Source: Myroides odoratus DSM 2801
GTDB lineage: Bacteria; Bacteroidota; Bacteroidia; Flavobacteriales; Flavobacteriaceae
Assembly: GCF_000243275.1 (NCBI RefSeq)
Contig: NZ_CM001437.1
Coordinates: 4,009,793 to 4,073,792 of the forward strand
Direction: 5' to 3'
Length of the DNA stretch: 64,000 bases
Part shown: positions 35,701 through 43,556 of the stretch, in pieces
How the letters are laid out: each line of letters starts with the position of its first letter
How positions within the stretch are numbered: the stretch's first letter is position 1
The notes under the pieces: model-generated
What the model was told of the DNA's origin: nothing
What the model saw: only the letters and a program-made list of their open reading frames with translations
Databases searched by the model: none
Program-made: the position numbers and the translations under genes

Positions 35701-37401
35701 TTGAAACACATTTGGTTGGTGTAGCTCTTGAGCTTCCACATACACATCTGCTGTTGGAGATTGATACCCTAAAGTTGTTTCCAAAGTAAGCGTCACAATA
35801 GCTTGACGATAAACTTGATAAACTTGTTTTTGAGTCTTTTGAACACTTGTCGAAGAAGCATGGCTTGGGCTTAGTGTTAACTGTTCGAGTTGATTAGCCA
35901 TGACCTGAATGGTTTGTGTCACTTTGTCTTTTCCTGTCCAAAAATTGCCATATACACACGCAATAACATAGGTGCCTTCCACAGTAAAATCTAGAGTCAC
36001 TGTTGTATGACGTATAAAATGCTGTTGGAATTGCTTACTACCTGGTGATCGTATCAACCATTTAACCTGTGTTGGAGTGATAGTTTGCTTGTTTTGAAGG
36101 TCAACTGTAAATGTAATTCGACTACCAAGGCGAATCCGTTCTACCTGTGGAGAAATCGAGAGTACTGCATTGGCGTATACCTGAAAATATTGAGGCGGGA
36201 TTGCCAAACTGCGCTTTGAATTCTCCCAAACCTCTATTTGATAGGTATGGGCATTGGTGCAGGTATACACTGCTTGAATGACAGTACCTACTTGAGTAAA
36301 TTGATGCTTACCTGTTGAGCAGAAAACAACAGCGGTTTGGGTATGTGAATCTCCTTCTTTTACGTGAACTTTGATTCGCAGTTGATCGACTCGTTCCTGT
36401 GACAAGCGAATGGTACTATGAAGTGTAATCTTTACTTGATCCCCAACAACGCGAGTCGATGTTGGAGGTTGATTCAATTCCAACAAGGTAAGAACGGCCT
36501 GATTGACCACTTCGATATAGTAGTAAAAAGTGCCATAATACGTTTTCGCCGCCTCTTCTTTTGGCGTTCGTGCAGCAGATATAAGATAAACACCCGTCTG
36601 AGTAGGTTCCCAACTAAAAGCTCGGTGGGTGGTGGGATGTGCTTGGTAATCGACGCTTTCTGCCGTAGTTTGAACGTGAAAAGTTTGCCCCGTTTTTCCT
36701 ACTTCAAAAAGGCTCGAATCACCACAAGACTGTATGACACTCCAGCTGATGTACTGCTTGTCTTCTTCTAAAGGTGTACTCGCTCTAAATATCATTTCTT
36801 CTCCAAGACCCACACGCAAAGCACGAGGATTTTCTGGCGTAAGCGCACCCCAATGGAGTTCATCTAGATTCACTAACGTTATACTATCGACATTGGAAAC
36901 ATAGCGGAGCGTTTGAGGGCTACTAGCTTCACCAGTTTTTTCTTCAATTAAATCAACACCAGTTTTTTCTTCTTCTACTGTTCCTGTTTCTTGTTGCTCT
37001 TGGTCTTCCTCCATCGTAATAACTTGACCATGGTGATGAATGGAGATTGTTCCGCCCATTATACATTGTAGCGTACCTGTTTCAGTTAGGATATCCCGTT
37101 CTCCAATAGAAGGAAAATCCACATTGGCTTCAACCTTCCAAAAACCAAGAGGTTGATACAGGCAGCTTTTGTCGTATCCCTTTTTGTGCTTACACGTTTT
37201 AAAAGGAGAAGGCCCTTCGACAAATTGAGTGTCTTCAATAGTAGCAATGAGTTTATCAACCGCATTCGCGTAGTACTTTTTATGCGTACTAATCCGCAAT
37301 TCAGGAAAAAGTGAGGGGTTTCCTGTACACGTACATTGAGCTCCTGAACAAACGATGAATTCAGAAACAGAAGGCGAAGGGATAGAAGTTTGCTTTTTCA
37401 T
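32731..37401 (-). CDS. T6SS effector: PAAR-like DUF4280, Ig-like repeats, GH19 and NlpC/P60 domains
   Basis: This 1556-residue protein reads as a modular cell-wall-degrading effector. Residues ~8-128 form a Cys-rich DUF4280 PAAR-like domain (C18, C23, C25, C70, C80, C113), expected to cap the VgrG spike. Residues ~165-1000 look like many beta-sandwich (Ig-like) units. A CPRCKAP knuckle (1080) leads into a GH19 chitinase/lysozyme-like domain (~1085-1350; HFFSQVFAESGSPL with catalytic E1136; GWKFRGRGYIQITFRASYEQ). The C-terminus is an NlpC/P60 cysteine peptidase domain (C1397 in VDCSEFV, H1469 in RGHCGIVY). There is no signal peptide, as expected for T6SS cargo. It lies 13 bp after vgrG and 6 bp before a lipoprotein gene. 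Confidence 0.85.
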   Translation of the reverse strand: MKKQTSIPSPSVSEFIVCSGAQCTCTGNPSLFPELRISTHKKYYANAVDKLIATIEDTQFVEGPSPFKTCKHKKGYDKSCLYQPLGFWKVEANVDFPSIGERDILTETGTLQCIMGGTISIHHHGQVITMEEDQEQQETGTVEEEKTGVDLIEEKTGEASSPQTLRYVSNVDSITLVNLDELHWGALTPENPRALRVGLGEEMIFRASTPLEEDKQYISWSVIQSCGDSSLFEVGKTGQTFHVQTTAESVDYQAHPTTHRAFSWEPTQTGVYLISAARTPKEEAAKTYYGTFYYYIEVVNQAVLTLLELNQPPTSTRVVGDQVKITLHSTIRLSQERVDQLRIKVHVKEGDSHTQTAVVFCSTGKHQFTQVGTVIQAVYTCTNAHTYQIEVWENSKRSLAIPPQYFQVYANAVLSISPQVERIRLGSRITFTVDLQNKQTITPTQVKWLIRSPGSKQFQQHFIRHTTVTLDFTVEGTYVIACVYGNFWTGKDKVTQTIQVMANQLEQLTLSPSHASSTSVQKTQKQVYQVYRQAIVTLTLETTLGYQSPTADVYVEAQELHQPNVFQRLLHYVFPEKENQPASIIHANVDGEIRYTLTYVKGPKKQTGFDLSMYYVNPKRQQAIQRDLKELEATESADTLANQPLEAIEIYPIHTQTEGIVLQSNLATLDLQLEEVGLYRLEVLFNNQTYTCEIDCTEGKVNRWEFINALDQHQPTLSFNEDFAIALEIKGFEDQSATICYWYDSRNRERDLLELFRDTVGFDSQGKGTHVVKSFSDFWKTFARQAPEGKGEEYAIFFTLSEEIGLSNVKRELFEKKEALFGHVFPVDTVNTYAYILKKYRIEAYFNTANHRRLIRPILYKEPIELEVVRILGRYDQDEILPDTLTVTLYENTNQSFLKLEFKDRKATSFSLTFPKGQHTIYHPLDTGDELIYKGNTHKKDKELASTPRVFYLGISYEAKTKGPLYNQNPYTVKKTAVEVLFPKGYERNRANDHLLIQPFQPEIEEGLPRTEAQKRAKENLLRLATYHKDNKLGYLYLHQLKLVEKFVFNQTFKEHSIPIVVERRPKDKKEVVPDSHSDCPRCKAPVTSAQLLQIFPGSDAAVLEAIAKAYTDYMTVFEMNTCWNKAHFFSQVFAESGSPLKIRKENLDYSALLLETGNERRKGKTWVKGDTVNQIGGYYTDGNYRSQSVRLNNFFQNKQHSNKYGRKDLNAPNDSGIQAANQRMIADLVYGGRFGNDKNKPGGEGWKFRGRGYIQITFRASYEQANKYTTKLLGVEVLTEEGADKVGTDPQVAMVASMAYWAWRDKKANHYSNLEWNVDEVSKKIGNNVAYAEKKKVFQDKTSKVFQIDTCDFTYFPDYGDGVLEMMKRYAEKGNKYKQDNNRTSLKYKDIVEVDCSEFVCIYLHLLGVTKQVAHVVTSGMITEEIFRKNLTSTINEQCTVDFVSGKNPDFEPLPGDIFVWSTSTRGHCGIVYKYNKEKKIVTILEALGESADMNTHLDNKFPYLNKNDKNRIKELGIDNNHTRVSYYLLKGKALQGHVGWIGYYRPRGYVKKLK

Positions 37402-37414
37402 ACCGAAACTTTTT

Positions 37415-39379
37415 TTAGAGCAATTTGACTCTTTTGTTGCTTATTGTTTCTACCTCCTTATTGGACAAGAATTGAAAATTTTCTTTGGTAGCTTCCATCT
37501 GCCCGATTTCACAAGTTAACCTATAATCTTGTGTTTGATACGCAGCAGTATAAACGATGGATGTTGTGCTATCTCTAGCTGTTAAATTATACCGTTTTGC
37601 GGCCTTGATATCTATATTTTCTTGCGCTTCCAAATACAAATGTTGTTGGGCAAAAGCGTGGATATTTTGACTAGCTTGTAAATGAATATTCTTAGCGTTT
37701 AAGATTAAATTTTCAGGAGCTGTAAGTAAAATGTCTTTCGCTTTGGTATCTAAGGTAACGTGATTGCCTATTGCATCAAATAGTTCAATAGACTCGTCTT
37801 CTGTAAATCGAAGGGTATGTCCACTTCGGGTACGAATACTCTTGATTTGGTTTTCATGTCCACCACCCATACCTGTGGATCCATAGAAAAAACTACCTAA
37901 AACAAAAGGACGATCGGGATGATTGCCTATAAAACTCACCAGTACTAGATCTCCTTCTTCTGGAATAAAGACAAACCCACGATTAGCGGAAACAAATGAG
38001 CTGTTACCTGCATGCTGACTTAGTACGGGTATAAATGCAGTACTTTGATTATTGCGTTGCCAATCAAATTGCACTTGTACGTGCCCTTTACCCTGAGGAT
38101 CTTTATTGCTGATGACTCTTCCTAGTTGTTGTTCAACTAAAGGGGATTGGGCATGTGCTTGTGAAATAGATCCCGTTTGTGCATCAACTCCCTTAAATGT
38201 ACCTTCATATTTCCCCAAAGCATCTACCTGATGGTGAACCTCTGTGATGAGTAAGGTCGTAAAATAATGGGCTGTTTTTTTGTTAGGTTGGAGCATCTGT
38301 ATTTCTACCTTACAACCCGGGTACAAAAAGGGGATGGTTGTATTACCAGTTGTAACAAAAACGTGAATTCCTTCTCGGCCAACAAGTCCTCTTTGGGCGT
38401 GTTCTACCTCTTGATGGGTAATTGCTGCTATAGGAGCTTGTTGAAGTGAAGGAGTGGTAAATGTTTGTGCAGCTTGTATATAGGTTGATTTAGCTAAGGT
38501 GCCTTTTAGCACTAAAGACGTATCCGTACTGGTGCTTAGTTTTTCATCACTCACACTGTTGTAATCATACAATAAGCGATTCACATGACGTGCTTGTAGG
38601 CGAATCTCCAGCTGACTCACATCACGCCCATAGAGCAATCGAATCGGTTTTTCATCTGTGGGAATTTTGCCAAAATGAAGAATTTCTCCGTCATAAAAAA
38701 AATGTTCTCCCTGTGCGTGAGCAAGGCGAGTGAGAAAGTTATAAGGAGTTTCATTGTACTGGCAACTATAGGATAATTGCCTGGGATGGGTGAGCTGAAT
38801 GCTGGATTTATACTGTTCTTGTTGATGGTAACCCTGGTCAAGTAGTTGTTGAACAACCCCTTGTAAAGGCTCTGAACTTTGACCACCAAAGCTTTGGATA
38901 TTTGGGGCTTGATCTAGCAGTACTGTTGGACTAAACCCTTTAAGAATAAGATATCCTTGATTGCCGTGTGCTTGCTCAAAAGACACTGCCGTAATGACTC
39001 CCACAAAATAACGCCTCGGTTTATCGGTGTTGTTCTTATAATGCATAGAAACTAAAAGGCGCTTGCCTACGAGTTTTTGAGATTCTTCCATTTCATGCGT
39101 TTCTATTCCTCCAAAACAATCATGACTAAATGAAACTGTAAATTCATGATGCGTTTGACTGCTCTGTTTGAGTTCGAAGTCGCGGTAGTAACTCAAGGTT
39201 TTCCCTTCGATACTAAAGGTAAGATCAACCAATTGATTGATTCCAGGGATATAGTGTTGGGCGATGGCAGAGGCATTGCTTTGTATAGAGGAGTGCGAAT
39301 GAGCGGACTCTTCAGCAAGAGAAGACTGTGCTTTTAAAAAAGAATGGGGCATTGTTCTATTATTTTGTTGTTTTAACAT
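37415..39379 (-). CDS. vgrG: Type VI secretion spike protein VgrG
   Basis: VgrG trimers form the puncturing spike of the T6SS. The 654-residue protein has the gp27-like base (~30-420; PHSFLKAQSS, DLTFSIEGKTLSYYRDFELKQ, YNETPYNFLTRLAHAQGEHFFYDG), the gp5 OB-fold (LGRVISNKDPQGKGHVQVQFDWQ, PEEGDLVLVSFIGNHPDRPFVLGSFFYG) and a repetitive needle (IRTRSGHTLRFTEDESIELFDAIGNHVTLD onward). It starts a minus-strand operon with the PAAR-like effector and a lipoprotein. No other tss gene is in the window, so this is an orphan vgrG cassette that must use a sheath encoded elsewhere. Confidence 0.93.
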   Translation of the reverse strand: MLKQQNNRTMPHSFLKAQSSLAEESAHSHSSIQSNASAIAQHYIPGINQLVDLTFSIEGKTLSYYRDFELKQSSQTHHEFTVSFSHDCFGGIETHEMEESQKLVGKRLLVSMHYKNNTDKPRRYFVGVITAVSFEQAHGNQGYLILKGFSPTVLLDQAPNIQSFGGQSSEPLQGVVQQLLDQGYHQQEQYKSSIQLTHPRQLSYSCQYNETPYNFLTRLAHAQGEHFFYDGEILHFGKIPTDEKPIRLLYGRDVSQLEIRLQARHVNRLLYDYNSVSDEKLSTSTDTSLVLKGTLAKSTYIQAAQTFTTPSLQQAPIAAITHQEVEHAQRGLVGREGIHVFVTTGNTTIPFLYPGCKVEIQMLQPNKKTAHYFTTLLITEVHHQVDALGKYEGTFKGVDAQTGSISQAHAQSPLVEQQLGRVISNKDPQGKGHVQVQFDWQRNNQSTAFIPVLSQHAGNSSFVSANRGFVFIPEEGDLVLVSFIGNHPDRPFVLGSFFYGSTGMGGGHENQIKSIRTRSGHTLRFTEDESIELFDAIGNHVTLDTKAKDILLTAPENLILNAKNIHLQASQNIHAFAQQHLYLEAQENIDIKAAKRYNLTARDSTTSIVYTAAYQTQDYRLTCEIGQMEATKENFQFLSNKEVETISNKRVKLL

Positions 39380-39634
39380 CGTTTCAAGAAAGAGAATTTT
39401 CTATTTTGAATTCGAACTGAATCACAAGTGCAAGTTAAAAAAATGACTTTGCATTTAAATGAATTATTTAGATTTAAAATCAAATAAAATATATTAAAAG
39501 TTGTGTTATTGTAATAAAAATTAAATAATAAAACAATTTGTATAGGAATATAGCTGTTTTTGTGTGTAGAAATTTGAATTATAAAAGGTCCAAAGCTCTT
39601 GTGTATTTTATGATCTGATTCTTGTAATTTTTCG

Positions 39635-39642
39635 TACTTTTG
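39635..39642 (+). promoter_or_regulatory. -7-like element next to the SCO start codon
   Basis: TACTTTTG matches TAnnTTTG but ends only four bases before the SCO ATG, so a transcript from here would be almost leaderless. No -33 match is present, and the element may be coincidental. Confidence 0.3.
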
Positions 39643-39646
39643 TCGG

Positions 39647-40261
39647 ATGAAGCCTATCTTTCTTTTCTTTTTTGTTTCTTTTTTTATGGCATGTTCTCAA
39701 AAAGCAGAGCAGTTGCCTTATTTAGGTCATCCTACGGAAGAAGTGACAGCAGATGGAACAGTAAAAGAGAAGCAGTACCAGATTCCCGCTTTTTCATTGC
39801 TGAATCAGGATAGCCTTGTCGTATCAAATCAAACCTTAGCTGGAAAAGTATATGTAGCTGATTTTATTTTCCTACAATGCCCAACCATTTGCCCCAAGAT
39901 GAATGTAGAGATGAAAAGGGTATATGATGCCTATCAAACAGAAGAAGACGTTTTATTTGTGTCCCATACCATTGATCCTAAACATGATACAATTCCCGTT
40001 TTAAAAGCATACAGTGAATCTTTAGGGGTAGATCCTTTAAAATGGCATTTCCTATATGGAAAAGAACAGGTTATACATCAGTTAGCCCAAGGTTATTTTA
40101 TGCAAGCTTATCAAGAGACAAATGCTCCAGGAGGCTATGCGCATAGTGGTGGATTTCTGTTGATTGATGGTCAACAGCATATTCGCGGCGTGTATGATGG
40201 AACCAATTCCGCTGATGTGGATCGATTAATTCAAGATATTAAATTGTTGTTGAAGAAATAA
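39647..40261 (+). CDS. SCO1/SenC-family lipoprotein
   Basis: SCO proteins deliver copper to the CuA site of cytochrome oxidase or act as thiol-disulfide reductases in the periplasm. The 204-residue protein has a lipobox (FFMAC, C16), a thioredoxin-like fold and the CxxxC copper motif in FLQCPTICPKM (C78, C82). SHTIDPKHDTIPVLKAYSESLGVDP is also typical. The late histidine lies in GGYAHSGGFLLID. It starts a two-gene unit with a small Cys-motif protein four bases downstream. Confidence 0.9.
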   Translation: MKPIFLFFFVSFFMACSQKAEQLPYLGHPTEEVTADGTVKEKQYQIPAFSLLNQDSLVVSNQTLAGKVYVADFIFLQCPTICPKMNVEMKRVYDAYQTEEDVLFVSHTIDPKHDTIPVLKAYSESLGVDPLKWHFLYGKEQVIHQLAQGYFMQAYQETNAPGGYAHSGGFLLIDGQQHIRGVYDGTNSADVDRLIQDIKLLLKK

Positions 40262-40265
40262 AGTA

Positions 40266-40643
40266 ATGAAAAAGCAGATTTTACTTCTCTTATTGCTTTC
40301 CTTTATCTACCAAAACACCTCCAGTTTTTGGATATTAACCTCATTTTATATCAATCAAAGTTATATTGCTGAAAATATTTGTATCAATCGCTTTGATGCA
40401 ATTCCCATGTGTTATGGAAGTTGCTATCTTCAAAGTGAACTATCCGAAGATTCAGAGAAAAAAGCAGAACTTCCAATGTTCAAAACGAAGGAAGTACAGC
40501 CTTTATTTAGCCAATCCATAGCCTATGAACCTTATATAGTTCCTGCTATTCCCTTAGAGAATATACCCTATCCCAATTATATTGACACTTTAGTAGTAAC
40601 CCATTTTATCTATGCTGTTTTTCAACCTCCTGAACGGGTGTAA
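40266..40643 (+). CDS. Small exported/membrane protein with Cys motif, SCO-linked
   Basis: This 125-residue protein has an N-terminal hydrophobic segment (QILLLLLLSFIYQ, ~4-16), then a short region with C39, C49 and C53 (YIAENICINRFDAIPMCYGSCYL). From memory, this resembles a Bacteroidota family with the pattern YI-x3-LC-x-N plus C-x-G-x-C-x-L found by copper and respiration genes. The cysteines could bind copper, fitting a role with SCO four bases upstream. The function is inferred and the family has no established name that I know. Confidence 0.7.
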   Translation: MKKQILLLLLLSFIYQNTSSFWILTSFYINQSYIAENICINRFDAIPMCYGSCYLQSELSEDSEKKAELPMFKTKEVQPLFSQSIAYEPYIVPAIPLENIPYPNYIDTLVVTHFIYAVFQPPERV

Positions 40644-40766
40644 ATACCTGTGAATGAATCTGTTTTTTGTAGATTATTACGTGGTGAATGCGATAAAATC
40701 AAGATTTGCTGTGTTTTAAGTCGGACAAAAACAGGGAGAAGAAGTTAAACAAGAAAACATAAAATT

Positions 40767-41633
40767 ATGCAAGCGACTAAAGTACCCGTTTGCACAATTG
40801 GTTTATTCAATACTAAACATGATCTTTGGATGGACAGCCTGGAAGGGTTGCTTCAACAATACCCTGTATTATCTACGCCTCATACCAATGCCTTTTATTT
40901 ACTTTTGTGCATTGAACAAGGAGGGGGTGAACTCGTTGTAGACCAAGATAAGATTCGCCTTGGAGCGGCTCAAGTATTGATTATTAAACCCAATTGTATC
41001 AACACCATGACTTTGCAAGAAGGAACAACGGGAACCATTATAGGCTTCACTACAGAGTTCTTTTCCTTGCGATACAACACCAATGTATTACATCAATTTC
41101 CTTATTTTAATGAAGGAAACCAAACTGTTTTTCACGTTCCTCAGGATCATGTAAAAAGCATGCGATTTTTGTTGTGGCAGATGTTGGATGAATTTAAAAT
41201 GAACAAAAAAGCCTCTCAAAAAGTATTGCGCTCTTATTTGAATATTCTATTGATTGAGTTAGACCGGATGTATATTCCTGTACATACGGTGAAAGTACAC
41301 AATGCAGTACATGAAAAGATACAGAAGTATCAAACCTTAATCGAACAACATTTTAAAACCCATAAAATGCCTTCTGAATATGCTGATATGTTGCATATTA
41401 GTACGAATTATCTGAATAAAATATGCCGTAATATTCTAGGGCAAACTTCGGGGAATTTAATTAAGCAACACATTATACTTGAGGCCAAGCGATTATTGAG
41501 TTATACCACACATTCAATCAGTGAAATTGCCAATGAGCTAGGATTTGAACACGCCTCTTATTTTGTAACTATATTTAAGAAAGCAACCAATCAGACTCCG
41601 GAACAGTATAGAAAAAATCAGTGGATTGCGTAA
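40767..41633 (+). CDS. AraC-family transcriptional regulator
   Basis: This 288-residue protein has an N-terminal cupin-type domain (FYLLLCIEQGGGELVVDQDKIRLGAAQVLIIKP). Its C-terminal AraC-type double helix-turn-helix covers ~185-285 (YADMLHISTNYLNKICRNILGQTSGNLI; SISEIANELGFEHASYFVTIFKKATNQTPEQYRK). It resembles the regulator at 21546-22415 in layout. The likely target is a neighbouring gene or itself; no operator was recognised. Confidence 0.92.
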   Translation: MQATKVPVCTIGLFNTKHDLWMDSLEGLLQQYPVLSTPHTNAFYLLLCIEQGGGELVVDQDKIRLGAAQVLIIKPNCINTMTLQEGTTGTIIGFTTEFFSLRYNTNVLHQFPYFNEGNQTVFHVPQDHVKSMRFLLWQMLDEFKMNKKASQKVLRSYLNILLIELDRMYIPVHTVKVHNAVHEKIQKYQTLIEQHFKTHKMPSEYADMLHISTNYLNKICRNILGQTSGNLIKQHIILEAKRLLSYTTHSISEIANELGFEHASYFVTIFKKATNQTPEQYRKNQWIA

Positions 41634-41753
41634 GATGAGCGTAAGGAATAAATGAATTATAGGTAAATGTGGAGAAGATAGGGCAGAAGCCTTAAAGTAC
41701 AGCTTGAAGGGCAGGAAGAACTCCTTGCAATATAATGAAGCATACAAATAAAA

Positions 41754-41800
41754 AGCGAAGAGCTATTTCGTAATTATCGTGAAAATAGCTTTCATTTTGT
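41754..41800 (+). terminator. Possible terminator after the AraC gene
   Basis: GAGCTATTTCG pairs imperfectly with GAAAATAGCTTTC and a short T-rich tail follows. Confidence 0.4.
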
Positions 41801-41860
41801 TAAAAGTATCAGGGTTTCATTTCGAAATGACTACCTTTAGTTTTTATAAAGTAAAAAGAT

Positions 41861-43291
41861 ATGATAATTAAGCGTTTGCTATTGCTTTTTTGTTTATTAG
41901 GAGGTTTGTTGAGTGTACAAGCACAGAATCGAGTAGAGCAGGTCATGGAAATCTTCATGGAAGACTACAATACCAGCAATTACGATAAATTTTACCACCG
42001 TTTTTCTGAGTCTCTTCAAAGTAGAGTGCCTTTTAATACCGTAGAGGCCTTTTTTGATGAGATGAAACAAAACTTAGGATCGATTGTTACCATCGAATAC
42101 TACGGGGTAAACGACGATCAAACGCCTTTATTTAAGACACAATTTGAAAAAGAAACAGCCATTGTCAATTTCGCTTTTGATGAAGAAGCGAATATTGTTG
42201 GGTTTCGCATTTTAGATTATGTCAACCAGGAGGATTTAAAACAAGGATTAGCAGAAAAATCGCTGGAGGATATTATTCTTGATAATGCCAATCATTTACC
42301 TGAACAAGGAGAAATAGCCTTAGCGATTATTAAAGATGATCAGGTGCATTTCTATGGTTTGAAAAAGAAAGCCAAATTGATTCGCGATATTGACAACAAA
42401 AATGGATTATTCGGATTGGGAACTTTTACTTCTATTTTTACCAACAACATCTTAGCACAAGCTGATGTTCAAGGGAAAGTAAAATTATGGGAGGATATTA
42501 ATCCTTACTATCCAGAACCGTTTAAAGATACCCTATCCTTGTCTTTTTCTTCTTTAGCGAATGGAACAGCTTTACTGCCGTTTTTTCCAAAAATAACGTT
42601 AGTTGGAGAAGATTTGATTTCCAATAAAAAGAATAAAAAAGGAAAAGAACCCGTGATTGGAAATGCGTCTATTGCTAACTATTTGGCGCATGATATCGAA
42701 TTAGATACACTGAAAGTAAGAGGGCGTTTCTTCATCTTTGGAAGTAGTGTATTAGGAGATGCCTTAGCTCGTGTATACAATAAACCGTATACCTCTCTTT
42801 TTCAAACGTATATTGTTGATCAATACCACTTAACTTCTACGCATTTGATTAAACCCAAACGAGCAAAAGTAGTGGGTGCTATTGGTAAGATCGATTTAGG
42901 TTTAGATAATAAAGCTAGTTATATGGATATTTTCTTGCCATCTACGCAAGGATATTCAACGATAGAGGATATGGCTACGTATATTCAAGCGTATTTTGAC
43001 CCAAAACATCCCGAATTAGCGCTGATGCAAAAACCGACTTCTATGATCACACCAGATGATTGGATTAGCTTGGGATGGCGTTTGAACTTTTTTAGCCCCT
43101 CAGAATCCCTGTATTTTCATCGAGGTATTGATGTCGCTTATTCCAATTTTATAAGCTTTAGCCCTGAACGGAAAGAAGGCGTAATCGTATTCGCTAATAG
43201 TTCAATGGATGATATGATTCAGTTGGTGGAGAATTTGAGCTTTCAAATTTGGTCCAAACTAGTAATAGATAACAAAAAGGATGACAAGTAG
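41861..43291 (+). CDS. Secreted DUF3887-like plus degenerate serine beta-lactamase-fold protein
   Basis: This 476-residue exported protein has a signal peptide (1-22), then a DUF3887-like domain (~25-120: VMEIFMEDYNTSNYDKFYHRFSESL). The rest resembles class C beta-lactamase/serine hydrolase enzymes. Key residues are gone: the SxxK motif position reads G-T188-F-T-S191 in FGLGTFTSIFT, so both Ser and Lys are replaced. The YxN site reads FGSS (293-296). Only the third motif survives, as HRG (420-422) in YFHRGIDVAYSNF. It is probably a non-catalytic binding or scaffold protein. No partner is evident. Confidence 0.7.
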   Translation: MIIKRLLLLFCLLGGLLSVQAQNRVEQVMEIFMEDYNTSNYDKFYHRFSESLQSRVPFNTVEAFFDEMKQNLGSIVTIEYYGVNDDQTPLFKTQFEKETAIVNFAFDEEANIVGFRILDYVNQEDLKQGLAEKSLEDIILDNANHLPEQGEIALAIIKDDQVHFYGLKKKAKLIRDIDNKNGLFGLGTFTSIFTNNILAQADVQGKVKLWEDINPYYPEPFKDTLSLSFSSLANGTALLPFFPKITLVGEDLISNKKNKKGKEPVIGNASIANYLAHDIELDTLKVRGRFFIFGSSVLGDALARVYNKPYTSLFQTYIVDQYHLTSTHLIKPKRAKVVGAIGKIDLGLDNKASYMDIFLPSTQGYSTIEDMATYIQAYFDPKHPELALMQKPTSMITPDDWISLGWRLNFFSPSESLYFHRGIDVAYSNFISFSPERKEGVIVFANSSMDDMIQLVENLSFQIWSKLVIDNKKDDK

Positions 43292-43310
43292 TCGTCCTTT
43301 TTTTTTTTTG
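43274..43310 (+). terminator. Terminator overlapping the stop codon of the hydrolase-like gene
   Basis: AAAAAGGATGAC and GTCGTCCTTTTT form a stem whose left arm and loop include the last codons and the TAG, followed by a long T-run. Confidence 0.85.
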
Positions 43311-43330
43311 GAAAGTAGGAAGGATGATGT

Positions 43331-43372
43331 TTGTATAGGTCTGTGAGGTGGTGAGGTGGTGAGGTTGAACGT
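43331..43372 (-). repeat. Short fragment of the dispersed repeat
   Basis: GTCTGTGAGGTGGTGAGGTGGTGAGGTTG is the reverse complement of the CTCACC/CCTCAC words of the larger copies. Only this remnant is present. Confidence 0.55.
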
Positions 43373-43473
43373 TCCTAAATAGGGTTGACCATTTTTAATG
43401 GAAAAATGGCACAGAAAAACAAAGAGGCAAAAAAGCAATTACATGACTTCCTAAACCTTAAAAATCTTTCTCC

Positions 43474-43502
43474 TTGTTGATTCATAAATAATTATATATT
43501 TG
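43474..43502 (+). promoter_or_regulatory. Promoter of the 43557 gene
   Basis: TTG (43474-43476) and a perfect -7 TATATTTG (43495-43502) are separated by 18 bp, 54 bp before the ATG. Confidence 0.65.
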
Positions 43503-43556
43503 TGTTAACTTTTAATTAGTATTTAATTAATATATTTTAACTCAAATAAAAAAATC

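Noticed and set aside
41861..43291. Active class C beta-lactamase
   Set aside because: Both the Ser/Lys pair and the YxN motif are missing.
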